Of a DNA stretch of 64,000 nt, positions 20,505 to 30,300 are shown in pieces (positions within the stretch are counted from its first letter, which is position 1; each line of letters begins with the position of its first letter). The DNA comes from Penium margaritaceum (Eukaryota; Streptophyta; Zygnematophyceae; Desmidiales; Peniaceae): NCBI GenBank assembly GCA_023375785.1, contig SZWC01000516.1, forward strand, positions 342,886 to 406,885, in the 5' to 3' direction. The notes below the pieces were generated by a model. It searched no databases. It was not told the DNA's origin and worked only from the letters and a program-made list of their open reading frames with translations. The translations under genes and the position numbers were made by a program.

Positions 20505-21720
20505 TGCTGTTTTGTGAGCTTGATGCGACAAAGCCACCGCGTGCTCTAATGTAGCAAGGGGGTCCCCTGCTGCCGCAGGATCTTTGTGTGTCCATCAAAC
20601 GTGCCTTGTACAAAGCTTAGCGGAAGCAAAACACTGAATGAACATCTTGGTTCATGGTACAAGTATGGTACACGGAATGTACAAGGAACAACAGCAGTAG
20701 GAGGCTCGTCACTATGCTCTGACATAACTCCTGGCCCTAAACTTGGGTGCAATGCCTTGCTAGGCCATCATGGCCATCGACGCAAGGGTCTCGGCGCAGC
20801 CACCGGCGCAGCGATGGAAGGCCTTTAGGACGTCAGGGCAACCTCCTTCCAGGCTGGCATGCCTTGCCTGGCTTACAGGGATCCTAGAGGGATCTCCAGC
20901 AGCGTCCTCCACCCAGGCTGGCATGTAAGTGCCAGGATTATAGGGGTCTTGGAGGGATCTCCACCATTGTCTTGGTCTGGGGCTCCAGAGTCAGAGTCCG
21001 GAGCGGGGTCAGAGATTATTGATGGAAGATTATAGCCGCAGAGAGATGAATCTGGAGATATTGAGAAGGGACAGGATCCTCGCCTTGTTCAGGTCTGCTG
21101 CCACCCCTACCTTACTCTGGAGAATCTTCCATCCAATGGAAGCTTCCTTCAGTTCTGGGCTCTTGCTGATACCTGTGCAGCTCCAGGGGGAAGCTTCCTC
21201 CTTTAGGAAGCTTGATCACGTATTTAGGTGAAACTTCACCTGACGGTTGCTTGCTCATCAGGCCTTCCTCTTAGGATCGTTGATGTTACCATGTTGTAAC
21301 GTCGTACCCGTTGATCAGGATCCACCTGAATCTTGCACCAGATTGACCCATGAAGATCCAAGGGTCTGGAATTCATACATAGTTGAGGTAATGCTCTGCA
21401 GGCCTCTTGTTCAGGCTGCATGTTGCCTATCTAGTCATCAGAAGCCCCTCTTGACCTGAGTGCCTGTGCAGCACCATGCAGGTTTGTACTGCCAGTAGCA
21501 TGCGCTCTCATCATGCACACGCTTGTCTACAAAGTACCTTTCACACCCTTTAAGGCTGCTCTCCAGAGAAAATCTGGAACTTCTGGGTCAAGATTCTCAG
21601 TCGAGCCGCACCCGGTAGATTCACGGAAAAAACCATCAAATCCCCTTAGAGCCTCCGATTGGAGTGCCTTCTGCACCATGCTGAAGTAGTAAATCAGCAC
21701 AGTTATCGCTCACTCCAACA
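20505..21720 (-). repeat. Element B 3' LTR (1216 bp)
   Basis: On the minus strand it begins TGTTGGAGTGAGC after GAGGGGGAG and ends CAAAACAGCA. It is diverged from A's LTR but collinear, including the foldback units with CCAGCCTGG or its complement. Confidence 0.8.
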
Positions 21721-22287
21721 CTCCCCCTCGATAATTGTGCTGATGAATCGATGCTTGTAGACCATCGTCAACAGGGTAGAGGAGGAGGAGGAATGAGGCT
21801 GTTGAATTTGTTTGGACATAGTTGGTCCGTCCGGCTCCACATGGGTGCAGGCACTCCATTGGGATTTTTTTCGGTGACTCCGTGGTGCTAAACAAATTTG
21901 AGCACCACTTCTTCTTGGCTTCAATTTGGCTCCTCCGGGGCTGTCCAGGGCCTTAAACTGGTTGTGGAGCTCGTAGATACCTCCACATTGTTTTAGTGAG
22001 GTTGGGGTTACCTCACCACTCCAGCTTTTTCTAGTTGCTTGTGGCTGAAGCAACCCCTCCCAGCCGTTTTCACTGTGCTTCTCATGCACCACCATGCACG
22101 AGTTTGGGTTGTCCCAATTGAGGTGGCGGCTGCATGTTGGGACCGTCGTCGGTTCCCCGTGACTAGGACGTTTCTGCCACTAGAAGACAGCCATCTTGGC
22201 TGTTCCGTTGCGTCACCTGGGATCTGGCTGTTTCCAATCCCGCTGGTGCTGTTTCCAAGTGGGAGAGGCGACTCCATGGCGTCCCAC

Positions 22288-22971
22288 TTACTGTCGCTGT
22301 TCTTTGTCGCGGCCTTGCGTGCTTGTTGTGGCCTTGGCTGTTTTGCCGTTTTCCTCCGGTAATTTCAGAGCTCGCAGCTCCTCGCCGACCAGTTTGTCGC
22401 TCCTCGCCATTTTTTTGCCTTTTTTTTGCAACTCCGGCTCAGACGCCTGCTCATGACAAGTTTGCCGGGCTTGCCTCGCCATCTCGTCACGGCGAGCGAG
22501 GAGGCTGCGCGAATTCATCGCGAGCATTTTTTTTCCCTTCTTCCTTTTTTTTTGCTCACCCTGGTTGGCTCGCTTTGTGGCATTCTTCCCTCGCTTTCCG
22601 CTGCCTGTTGGGGGCTTCACAAGGACCCTGTCGTTGTGGCCATTGGCTTGCCACGGCGGAGCCTGCTTCCGCGGCAGGGCCTTCCTGCGGTCAATCCTGC
22701 CGTTGCTGCAGGTTCTGCTGGCCCAACTCGCCGTCGCGGCGAGGTGGTGCGAGGTCCTGCATGGACCTCTCCACTCCCGTCGCTTTGGAGCCAGCTGAGC
22801 TGGGACTCCAGGGACCTGTTTCGCTCGCGCGAGCGAGCGGTCTCCTTTTCTCTTTCCGGATGACCTGTTCTGCTGGCAAGAGCGAGCGACGACACCTCCT
22901 CCCCCTTTATTTCTTCTTTTTTGCTCAATCGCTTGGCTGCCCCGTGCTGACGCTTTCTGCGCCGGCTTCAA
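22288..22971 (-). CDS. Basic Lys/Arg-rich ORF of element B (227 aa)
   Basis: 227 residues, very rich in Lys, Arg, Ala and Gln. It has no transmembrane segment, no Cys/His knuckle and no recognised domain. Its C-terminal part aligns in the same frame with C 54152-54580: both read a Lys-rich run, then GEEL, an Arg-Ala segment and PEE. The nucleotides also align (GCGAGGAG...CCGGAGGAAA). High charge fits nucleic acid binding, which would suit an element with no zinc knuckle, but this is inference. Confidence 0.4.
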   Translation of the reverse strand: MKPAQKASARGSQAIEQKRRNKGGGGVVARSCQQNRSSGKRKGDRSLARAKQVPGVPAQLAPKRREWRGPCRTSHHLAATASWASRTCSNGRIDRRKALPRKQAPPWQANGHNDRVLVKPPTGSGKRGKNATKRANQGEQKKRKKGKKMLAMNSRSLLARRDEMARQARQTCHEQASEPELQKKGKKMARSDKLVGEELRALKLPEENGKTAKATTSTQGRDKEQRQ

Positions 22972-23494
22972 ACAAATGGACTATTTCAGGTCAGGAATCC
23001 AGACTGACCTATTCTTGTCCTATCTCAGCAGCAAAGTGAGCTGCTTCTTGGGAACACCCAGAAATGGCTCCCTTGAATTTGCCTTGCTTCAACTGCTCCA
23101 AACTTGCAGTATGCAGGCAGCTGCTGTAGCTCCTTGATGTCCAAGGAGACTGCTCCGAGTGATGCTCTCACCACTTTCGTCGTTGAAAGTGGTCAAGTCC
23201 ACTCTCGTAAAAGAGTTGTGATAAACGTTGATGTAGATGATTGTGGCAATAACTGCTGCCAGTTTCTTCTCTGCAGTTGCAGAGCGCCACTCTGCTGCCG
23301 TTGTTGATGGAGCCGCCTTCCTTTAAATTTTTACGATCAGGAAGGAAGTCGTCATTGCCTTCGGCCTCCTCCCCCTCACTGGTGAAGGCCCAAATTGTTG
23401 CGGTGGCCTTCAGGGCCCCGCAATTCTCCTCCCAAAACTTGATGAAAATGTGTGGAACTCCACTAGCACTGCGCCCGAGGAATATCACTCCATC

Positions 23495-23730
23495 ACGCAT
23501 AACACCACCACGAGGTGGGCTTACTGCAAACACCTGCCAATATGGCAGGAACGTTGTCTGTGGAGCAGAGCTCCACCACACATGCCACCTCTCTGGGATG
23601 GGCTTATAGCAACCGTCTGCCGACACGGTAGGAATGTATACTTTTTATTATCGAGTATGGCTTCATCGCGCATGCCACCTCCATGAGGTGGGCTTACTGC
23701 AACCGTCTGCCAGCATGACAGGAATTTATC
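23495..23730 (-). repeat. Tandem hairpin array of B
   Basis: At least three units with foldbacks CCACCTC-CAT-GAGGTGG, GGAGC-AGA-GCTCC and CCTGCC-AATAT-GGCAGG. A has the same stems with other loops (GGAGC-CTT-GCTCC). Stems kept while loops change suggests RNA structure. Confidence 0.65.
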
Positions 23731-23841
23731 TTGGCTCCTCTGCCTAAGTTGTGTGAAGGCCTGATAGCCTTCCTCTCCCCTTGGGCGTCACACGTCCCTT
23801 CTTGCCGGTGCACTATCGCATCGGCTCACGAGTGCTGCTAT

Positions 23842-24081
23842 TCACTTATGTATCGTCGTTGCAGCCACTTCCATGGAGTGGTTGCCATGACTACTCCCAG
23901 CCAAAACCATAAGCTGGATATTCTGTTTCTGCTGCTTTGTATGAAGTACCAGATCCAAAAAAAATGAAGGATCTGGACCTCCTCTACTATCATGGAGGTC
24001 TTCCTCTCCGTCCTCCCCCTCTCTTCCAAAGGTGAGAACAGAGATGGTTACATAACTGAGTTGAGCCTCATTGCTCCACAT
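23842..24081 (-). CDS. Small conserved ORF of B, function unknown
   Basis: A frame of 79 residues containing TISVLTF, GEDGEEDLHD and PDP, and ending in VAATTIHK. It corresponds to 2347-2682 in A and 52963-53277 in C but stops earlier. No function can be assigned. Confidence 0.3.
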   Translation of the reverse strand: MWSNEAQLSYVTISVLTFGREGEDGEEDLHDSRGGPDPSFFLDLVLHTKQQKQNIQLMVLAGSSHGNHSMEVAATTIHK

Positions 24082-24545
24082 ACATCCTCCAGGCTGTGGT
24101 GTTGTCTCATATCCATGAGGTTTATTGGCTGCTGTGGGCTGTTGCCAAGACCCTTCTTGATGTTAGCAGCTGCAAGTGCTACTTTTACTACTACGTGTTG
24201 GGGAGTTCTGCTTCTGGAGGAGCTCTTCTTCTCTCACAACTCCCAAATGCATTTTAACACGCTCCCCTCCTTTTTCTTCCTCCTCTTCTTCCGTTTCCTC
24301 TGCTGCCCTGTGCGTAGCAGACGAAGGACAATGCAGATGCAGAATGCTGAAGCTGAGTTACAGATGCAGCACTTAGCCTTGTTGTGGTCGTTGAGACGCC
24401 GGTCCCAATGGTGGTGAGTGGACTTGCTTTTGCCACCACGTTGCTTGTTGTCTTCAGCTGCATAGTTTGCCGCTTTACGAGTGCTAATGTCTTTCTACTG
24501 TTGCACACCTTCTGCTGGACGCTCTGTTGCTTGACGTGTTACAAC

Positions 24546-25523
24546 CTAAAGTGTATAGAATGCTTCTTCTGCCAAACGCATTGGCTCTTCAGCTCCTAGC
24601 GTTTTCTCTGCCACATGGAAGTTGTCTTCCAAGCTCATGGGCAGACTTGGTGGCACAGATGGACGATGAGACGGTGCACCATGGGCACCCCTGTTCTCCA
24701 TCTCCATCGTGCTCTCCTCTTCATGGATTTGTTCAGGTAGACCGCCACCTTGGACGTCTGCTCTACACCTCATGGAAGGAGACACCTGATGTCTCCGACA
24801 TAGGCTGAAGCACTCCATCTCCATAGGAGTTGCAAGAAGCTGTGAGACCGCTCCTTCAGCGGGTATAGGCCCTTGTTGGACCGCAAAGGCATGCGACACT
24901 TGTGCTTGGAGCTCTTGCTGAGCGTGTGCCATGGGTGGCACAATGTGGGCAGGCTGTGGGTGTTGAGCCACAAACGGCCATGGCATGCCTCCTCGTGGTG
25001 CTGTTGCCGGCTGCACTTGTGGAGACATAACTGATTGTACAACTTGGGGAGGGCTTTCTTGAGGCACATGTGCAGCTGATGCATGTGAACTTTGTTGCCA
25101 ATGTATCTGCTGTTGTTGCTGCTCATGTTTATGATGTTGTTGTTGTTGCAACTCTTGTTGTTGCGTCCATGTCAGGTACTGCTGACGTTGTGTGAAATGG
25201 ACTGCTTGGGCTTCATGTGACTCTTGTGGTTGGTGCGTTTGCAATGCTTGAGCTGCATAGGCCAGCTCCTCCTGTTGACGAAGGAGCTCTTGATCACCAA
25301 TCTGCTGCCTCAGCGCCTCCCTTTCTTGCTCCAGAGCCCGCCGTGCTGAAGCTTCTTCCTGCTCCAAATGCCGCGCCTCCGCAGCCAAGCGTTGTGCCTT
25401 TGCCGCTTGGCTTTGTGCGCGGTCTGCGACATGGCGTCCTTCCTCTAGGCCCATGTGTAACCCGCACAAAAGTGATTGTGCAGGAGAAGCTTTCCAAGCA
25501 TTCTCCTCTTCTATGTTTTCCAT
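24546..25523 (-). CDS. Gln-rich coiled-coil protein of element B (325 aa)
   Basis: The first main frame after the primer site. Residues 25-95 are a strong coiled-coil candidate with Ala, Glu, Gln and Arg in heptad-like order (AKAQRLAAEARHLEQEEASA). Residues 110-145 are a Gln/His-rich tract, 150-230 a Pro/Gln/Ala segment, and the C-terminus is acidic. There is no CCHC knuckle, protease loop or signal peptide. Position and coiled-coil content suggest a Gag-like, self-assembling protein; this is inference. In A and C the same frame is interrupted by stops, so B holds the best copy. No homologue outside this family is recognised. Confidence 0.5.
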   Translation of the reverse strand: MENIEEENAWKASPAQSLLCGLHMGLEEGRHVADRAQSQAAKAQRLAAEARHLEQEEASARRALEQEREALRQQIGDQELLRQQEELAYAAQALQTHQPQESHEAQAVHFTQRQQYLTWTQQQELQQQQHHKHEQQQQQIHWQQSSHASAAHVPQESPPQVVQSVMSPQVQPATAPRGGMPWPFVAQHPQPAHIVPPMAHAQQELQAQVSHAFAVQQGPIPAEGAVSQLLATPMEMECFSLCRRHQVSPSMRCRADVQGGGLPEQIHEEESTMEMENRGAHGAPSHRPSVPPSLPMSLEDNFHVAEKTLGAEEPMRLAEEAFYTL

Positions 25524-25865
25524 GCTTGCTACGTAGGTGGAAGACTGACCACGTGCCTCTGCGAAGTGGCATCAACTCCACCTCTTGCTGAGCGCTTCTA
25601 CAAGGATGGTGGAGAACATCTCCACCACTAACGTAGTTTGCTGCTATTACTGCTACAAACTGCTGAGAGCACCACCTAGTGCTCTGATACCATTTTGGGC
25701 ATGGTATGCTCTTTGTCTTGTGCAAGCCGAACGGCACAAAGACTGTTCGCGCTGCATGCTTAGGAGAAGGCGAACGTCACTCCTGAAGCTTGTATAGGGA
25801 TGGTGAAGGAGTGCTTCACCAATCCACGCTGCTGCTGCTGCTGCTGTTGCTGACGGCACAAACTT

Positions 25866-25880
25866 GCAGCTCTGATACCA
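25866..25880 (-). other. Primer-binding site of B (tRNA-iMet 3' end)
   Basis: TGGTATCAGAGCTGC on the minus strand, directly abutting the LTR. Confidence 0.85.
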
Positions 25881-26983
25881 TGTTGATTTTTGTGAGCTTG
25901 TAGCAACAAAGCCACCGCGTGCTCTGATGCAGCAAGGGGGTCCCCTACTGCCGCAGAATCTTGGGTGTCCAGCAAGCATGCCTTGTACAAAGCTTAGCGG
26001 AAGCAAACTACTGAATGAACATCTTGGTTCATGATACAAGTATGGTACAAGGAATGTACAAGGAACAACAGCAGTACGCGGCTCAGCACTATGCTCTGAC
26101 GCAACTCCTGGCCCTAAACTAGGGCGCAACGCCTTGAAAGGCCATCGTGGCCGTCGATGCAAGGGTCTCGGCGCAGCCACCGGAGCAGCGATAGAAGGCC
26201 TTCAGGACATCAGGGCAACGTCCTCCCAGGCTGGCATACCTTGCCGGGATTATAGGGATCCTGGAGGGATCTCTAGCAGCGTCCTCCACCCAGGCTGGCA
26301 TGTAAGTGCCAGGCTTATAGGGGTCTTGGAGGGATCTCCAGCAACGTCTTGGTCTAGGCTCCAGAGTCAGAGTCCATAGCGGGGTGAGAGATTATAGCTG
26401 GAAGATTATAGCCATAGAGCGATGAATCTGGAGATACTGAGAAGTGGCAGGACCCTCGCCTTGTTCAGGTCTGCTGCCACCCCTGCCTTACTCTGGAGAA
26501 GCTTCCATCCAATGGAAGCTTCCTTCAGTTTTGGGCTCTTATTGATACCTGTGCTGCTCCAGGGGGAAGTGTCCTCCTTAAGGAAGCTTCATCAGGTCTT
26601 CAAGTGAAACTTTACCTGAAGGTTGCTTGCTCATTAGGCCTTCCTCTTAGGATCGTTAATGTTACCATGTTGCAACATCAGGCCCATCGATGAGGATCCA
26701 CCTGAAGCACCAGATTGACCCATGAAGGTCCAAGGGTCTGGACTTCATGCACGGTTGAGGTGATGCTGTGCAGGCCTCTTGTTCAGACTGCATGTTGCCT
26801 ATCTAGTCATCAGAAGCCCCTCTTGATCTGAGTGCTTGTGCAGCACCATGCAGGTTTGTGCTGCCAGTAGCATGCGCTCTCATGATGCACATGCTTGTCT
26901 ACAAAGCACCTTTCACACCCTTTAAGACAGCTCTCCAGAGAAAATCTGGAACTTCTGCGTCAAGATTCTCAGTCGAGCCGCAC
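25881..26983 (-). repeat. Element B 5' LTR, truncated
   Basis: It aligns with 20505-21600 and stops at 26983. The last ~120 bp of the pair (the U3 start on the minus strand) are replaced by unrelated DNA. Confidence 0.8.
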
Positions 26984-27390
26984 TTGCGGTCGTATGTGTG
27001 CGGCCTGCCGGCGCAGGAAGGCGAGTCATGGTGTTGCCATGCCGCCGCTGCCAGCCAAACATGCGTACGTGCCATCGAATAGTCCGAACGTCTTTGCGCA
27101 TCGTGCAATGGTGGTGATCGTGTTTTCATGGTTCGCACTCTTATGCCGGCGATGGCTGGTCTGCCAAAGCGCAGCTCTTCGTGCGGCTGGCTCACTTTCT
27201 TCCGGTCGTTGGTGTTTGAGCGCGTAACCTTGCGGTGCCTCCTAACCTTGCGCGGGGAGAGGCGAGGGTGTTGTGTGTAGTGCCACGCAGGAGTCCTGCG
27301 CGTCCTGCGGCAGGACGCGACTCTGGGGACGCCACGTCCACGCAGCAGAGGCGTGTGTACCTCAGTGACCTTCGGTGAGACGCGAAAGAA
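26984..27390 (+). promoter_or_regulatory. Candidate promoter/5' leader of the ankyrin gene
   Basis: About 400 bp of GC-rich single-copy DNA between the truncated B LTR and the proposed ATG. I see no clear TATA box. The context GAAAGAAATGG at the ATG has A at -3 and G at +4. The promoter role is assumed from position only. Confidence 0.25.
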
Positions 27391-30300
27391 ATGGATGCCA
27401 GAGGCACCGGTGAGCTGCTCTCTCAGATGAAAACGGAGGACCGGCCTGAGCGTGTGTGCACGCGCACTCGTACATGTTTACTCGTGCTGAGATGCAACTT
27501 GCTTTCATGTTTCCGCACGTCACCTTAGCAACGGCTTCATGGCACGCAGAGTTGGAGTCTGCGCACATCAATTTCATGATGCTGCTTTCTGCTGGAGAAT
27601 TTTAACGTATTCCACCAGCTGCAGCTTGCTCAAATATGGCCAAAGACGCCCTCGGCCAAGGCTCAAACTCAAAACTGGGACCTCGGTGATTTTCTGAAAA
27701 TTCTGGACAGAACCTCGTCCGTTTGAGCAATGAAATTTGTGAGGCACTCAACCGGCTGTCTTAGGAGGCGTCTGATGGCTCGTTGGAAAGCTTAGGAGTT
27801 GTACAATATTCCCTCTAAGTTTCGGCATGAACGGTGAAGCCTACAATACTTGGCACTGCTGCAAAGCGAGGATGGTGCTTGTAGAAAATCTGGGATGAAC
27901 ACTTAGGAAGATCCTTAGTTATATCACAAGAGACAAGTGCCTCATATATCCGGTACACTATGATACACGGAGACACTTGAAAACATACACAAAAAATAAT
28001 AAACCTCAGTCCAGGGCGCAGGTCTCAGTCCCATGGTGAGTTGGAGCTAATTTGCACCCTTGGCGGTGCCTTGGTGGAGTTGTACTACCCACCCACAATC
28101 CTCACATGGTGGTAGTTACCACCTAAGGCTGACTCACACACAAAAAGACACAAAACAAACCCCTTCCACACTGGTTGTGGTTAGAAAACCGTGCACACGC
28201 AACTTTCCTAGCCGATGCGACGCGAGAAACCCAAAACGCGACTCGACGCGCATGGGGACGCGGCTTGGGTGCTATGTGCGTTGGCGAGACAGAACCACGG
28301 ACTTACCCATTGACCATTGCGACTTACCGGTGGAAACAGCTGCGTCACTCTTGTATCACGGAGTTGTCCATTTGGTGGCCCATGTGCCACACCCCACATG
28401 CGCACATGCCTCAAGTCGCAGGTTCAAACTTTGCACACTCACCAACCGTAGGGGTTTGCACCTTCACGTGCGATCAAACCGCTTGCCTCAAACGTGCTAG
28501 GAAAAACTACCCCAAAAATAGAAGGGGGCACCACATTAAAAACCTCTCTTCCGGCGGCTGATGGGTAGCGACAAGAAAACACACTTGCCGGGACCGGTCC
28601 GCCGGCTATCAGGCCGTCGCGATCGGTCAAACCCGTCGCGACCTCCCCTTCCCTTTTTTCCTTTTTTTTTCTCTCTCGCTGTTGCTCAGCTCAGCCGGCC
28701 GCCACGTGCGGCCATCCGCGTCGGCGGGTTTTGCCACTCCGCCAACACTCCCACTTGGTGAACACTCGCCGACCTCATAACATGGGCTAGAAGCCGAAAA
28801 GGCGATTGTCACAGCACATAAACTTGTAACCTGCAAGTTTGGGGTCTTCGGCTTCATCTTCATTCTTCTTTCGTGGGACGTTCAACGGCCACTCGACTTC
28901 CATATCACTTGGGATATCGAGAACCATGTTGGTGTTGATGCCGGCATCACCAAGGAGCTTGTTGAGTCATGATGTGTCGGTGGTGCTCAACACGTCCACC
29001 ATGGACTCCGTCTTGATGTCGTTCGCCGGCACGCGAGCCTCATTGCCCTTTGCGCTTCGGACGCGACCCACACTCTTGGCCGCTCCCACTGCTACAGCAG
29101 TTTTCACGCGTTTTGGTGGCGGAGGTACAACGTTCCTTCCTTTGGTGCGGACGTCCTTGACTGCTCCGCTCCATGGCACCATGGGCAATCCATGTGGCTT
29201 CTCCAATGCCACAGCCGCTACCATCGCTTTGCCTCCGCCAAACTGCTCTGTGTCTTCCCCATCCGCCACGTCGGCTTCCTTGACCTGCTCATTGACCATG
29301 GGACTTGGCGGCACAAGGGATGGAAGCACAATGCCAAGCACGTCAAGCCCCGTTGCTCCCAATTTCTCTCCACATCCTCCAACACCATCCGCCGAGGCCG
29401 CAACGCACTCCTCCGGCGGTGCCACACGACCACACAAGGGGTAAAGATCCCCTTCACGAGGTGTCTCAAACACAACAACTCCCTCCTTCACAACACAACA
29501 CCCCTCCTCATCAAACTTCACCGTACATCCCTTCTTCACAAGCTCACTCACCGACACGAGGCTCTTTGTGAGCTCCGGGACATGCAACACATTTGTGAGC
29601 TTCACACTCCTGACCTCCCCTCTGACCATCACATCAATACACACCATGCCTTCTTCCCCTGCGACCAACACCCCGTCATCCCGCCAACACCACATCTCTC
29701 CGGGGAATGGTCTCAAGTACCTCAAACCATCCACGATGTGGAGTGAGGTGCCGATCGGCTCCCGAGTCCATGTACCACTCGTCCGGGGCTTTGGTGTCGA
29801 CCCTTGCCGCGAGCATAAAAATCTTGTCGGAGGCGGGAGACGCCTGCACGGTCAATGAGGATGAGGAAGACGAGGAGGAGGTCTTCCACTTCGTGAACTT
29901 CGCCATCCACGCGGTGCAATCGCGGACAAGGTGGTCGGTGGAGCCGCAATGGAAAAACGCCCGGACGCCCATGCCCGGTGGTGCACCGACGGCTCTCTCG
30001 TTGCCGTCCATCTTCGGGTATGCGTGCGTACGAATCACGTATGCGGCATCCTTGCCGCTCTCATCATGCAAGTGCCGGCGCATCTCCTCATGGAGGAGAT
30101 TTGTGGTAACCTCCTCGAGCTTGAGGTCGCCCGACTGCGCCTCCAACGCCACCACGAGGGGTTGGTTTGACTCCGAGAGCCCCTCAAACAACGTGAGGAT
30201 GATCTCGTTGCTCCCGACCTCGGCTCCGGTGGCTCTGAGCTGCTCCGCCAATTCCTTGGCGCGGTTGATGTAGTCCTGCATCCCTTCGCCCGCACCCATG

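Larger units (their letters stand above)
20505..26983 (-). mobile_element. Element B: non-autonomous LTR retrotransposon
   Basis: A minus-strand relative of A and C: 3' LTR 20505-21720, purine tract at 21721, internal region 21721-25880, primer site 25866-25880, 5' LTR 25881-26983. The 5' LTR stops at 26983, about 120 bp short of the expected TGTTGA end, so the element is truncated on that side. It encodes no pol domains. It keeps the longest versions of two frames shared with the family (24546-25523 and 22288-22971). I see nothing else codable at 21721-22287, 22972-23490 or 25524-25865. Confidence 0.8.

Noticed and set aside
28060-28561. Two frames within D's LTR, also present at 31287-31788
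   Set aside because: They lie in LTR DNA opposite to the element's strand and have no known domain; repeated only because LTRs are repeated.
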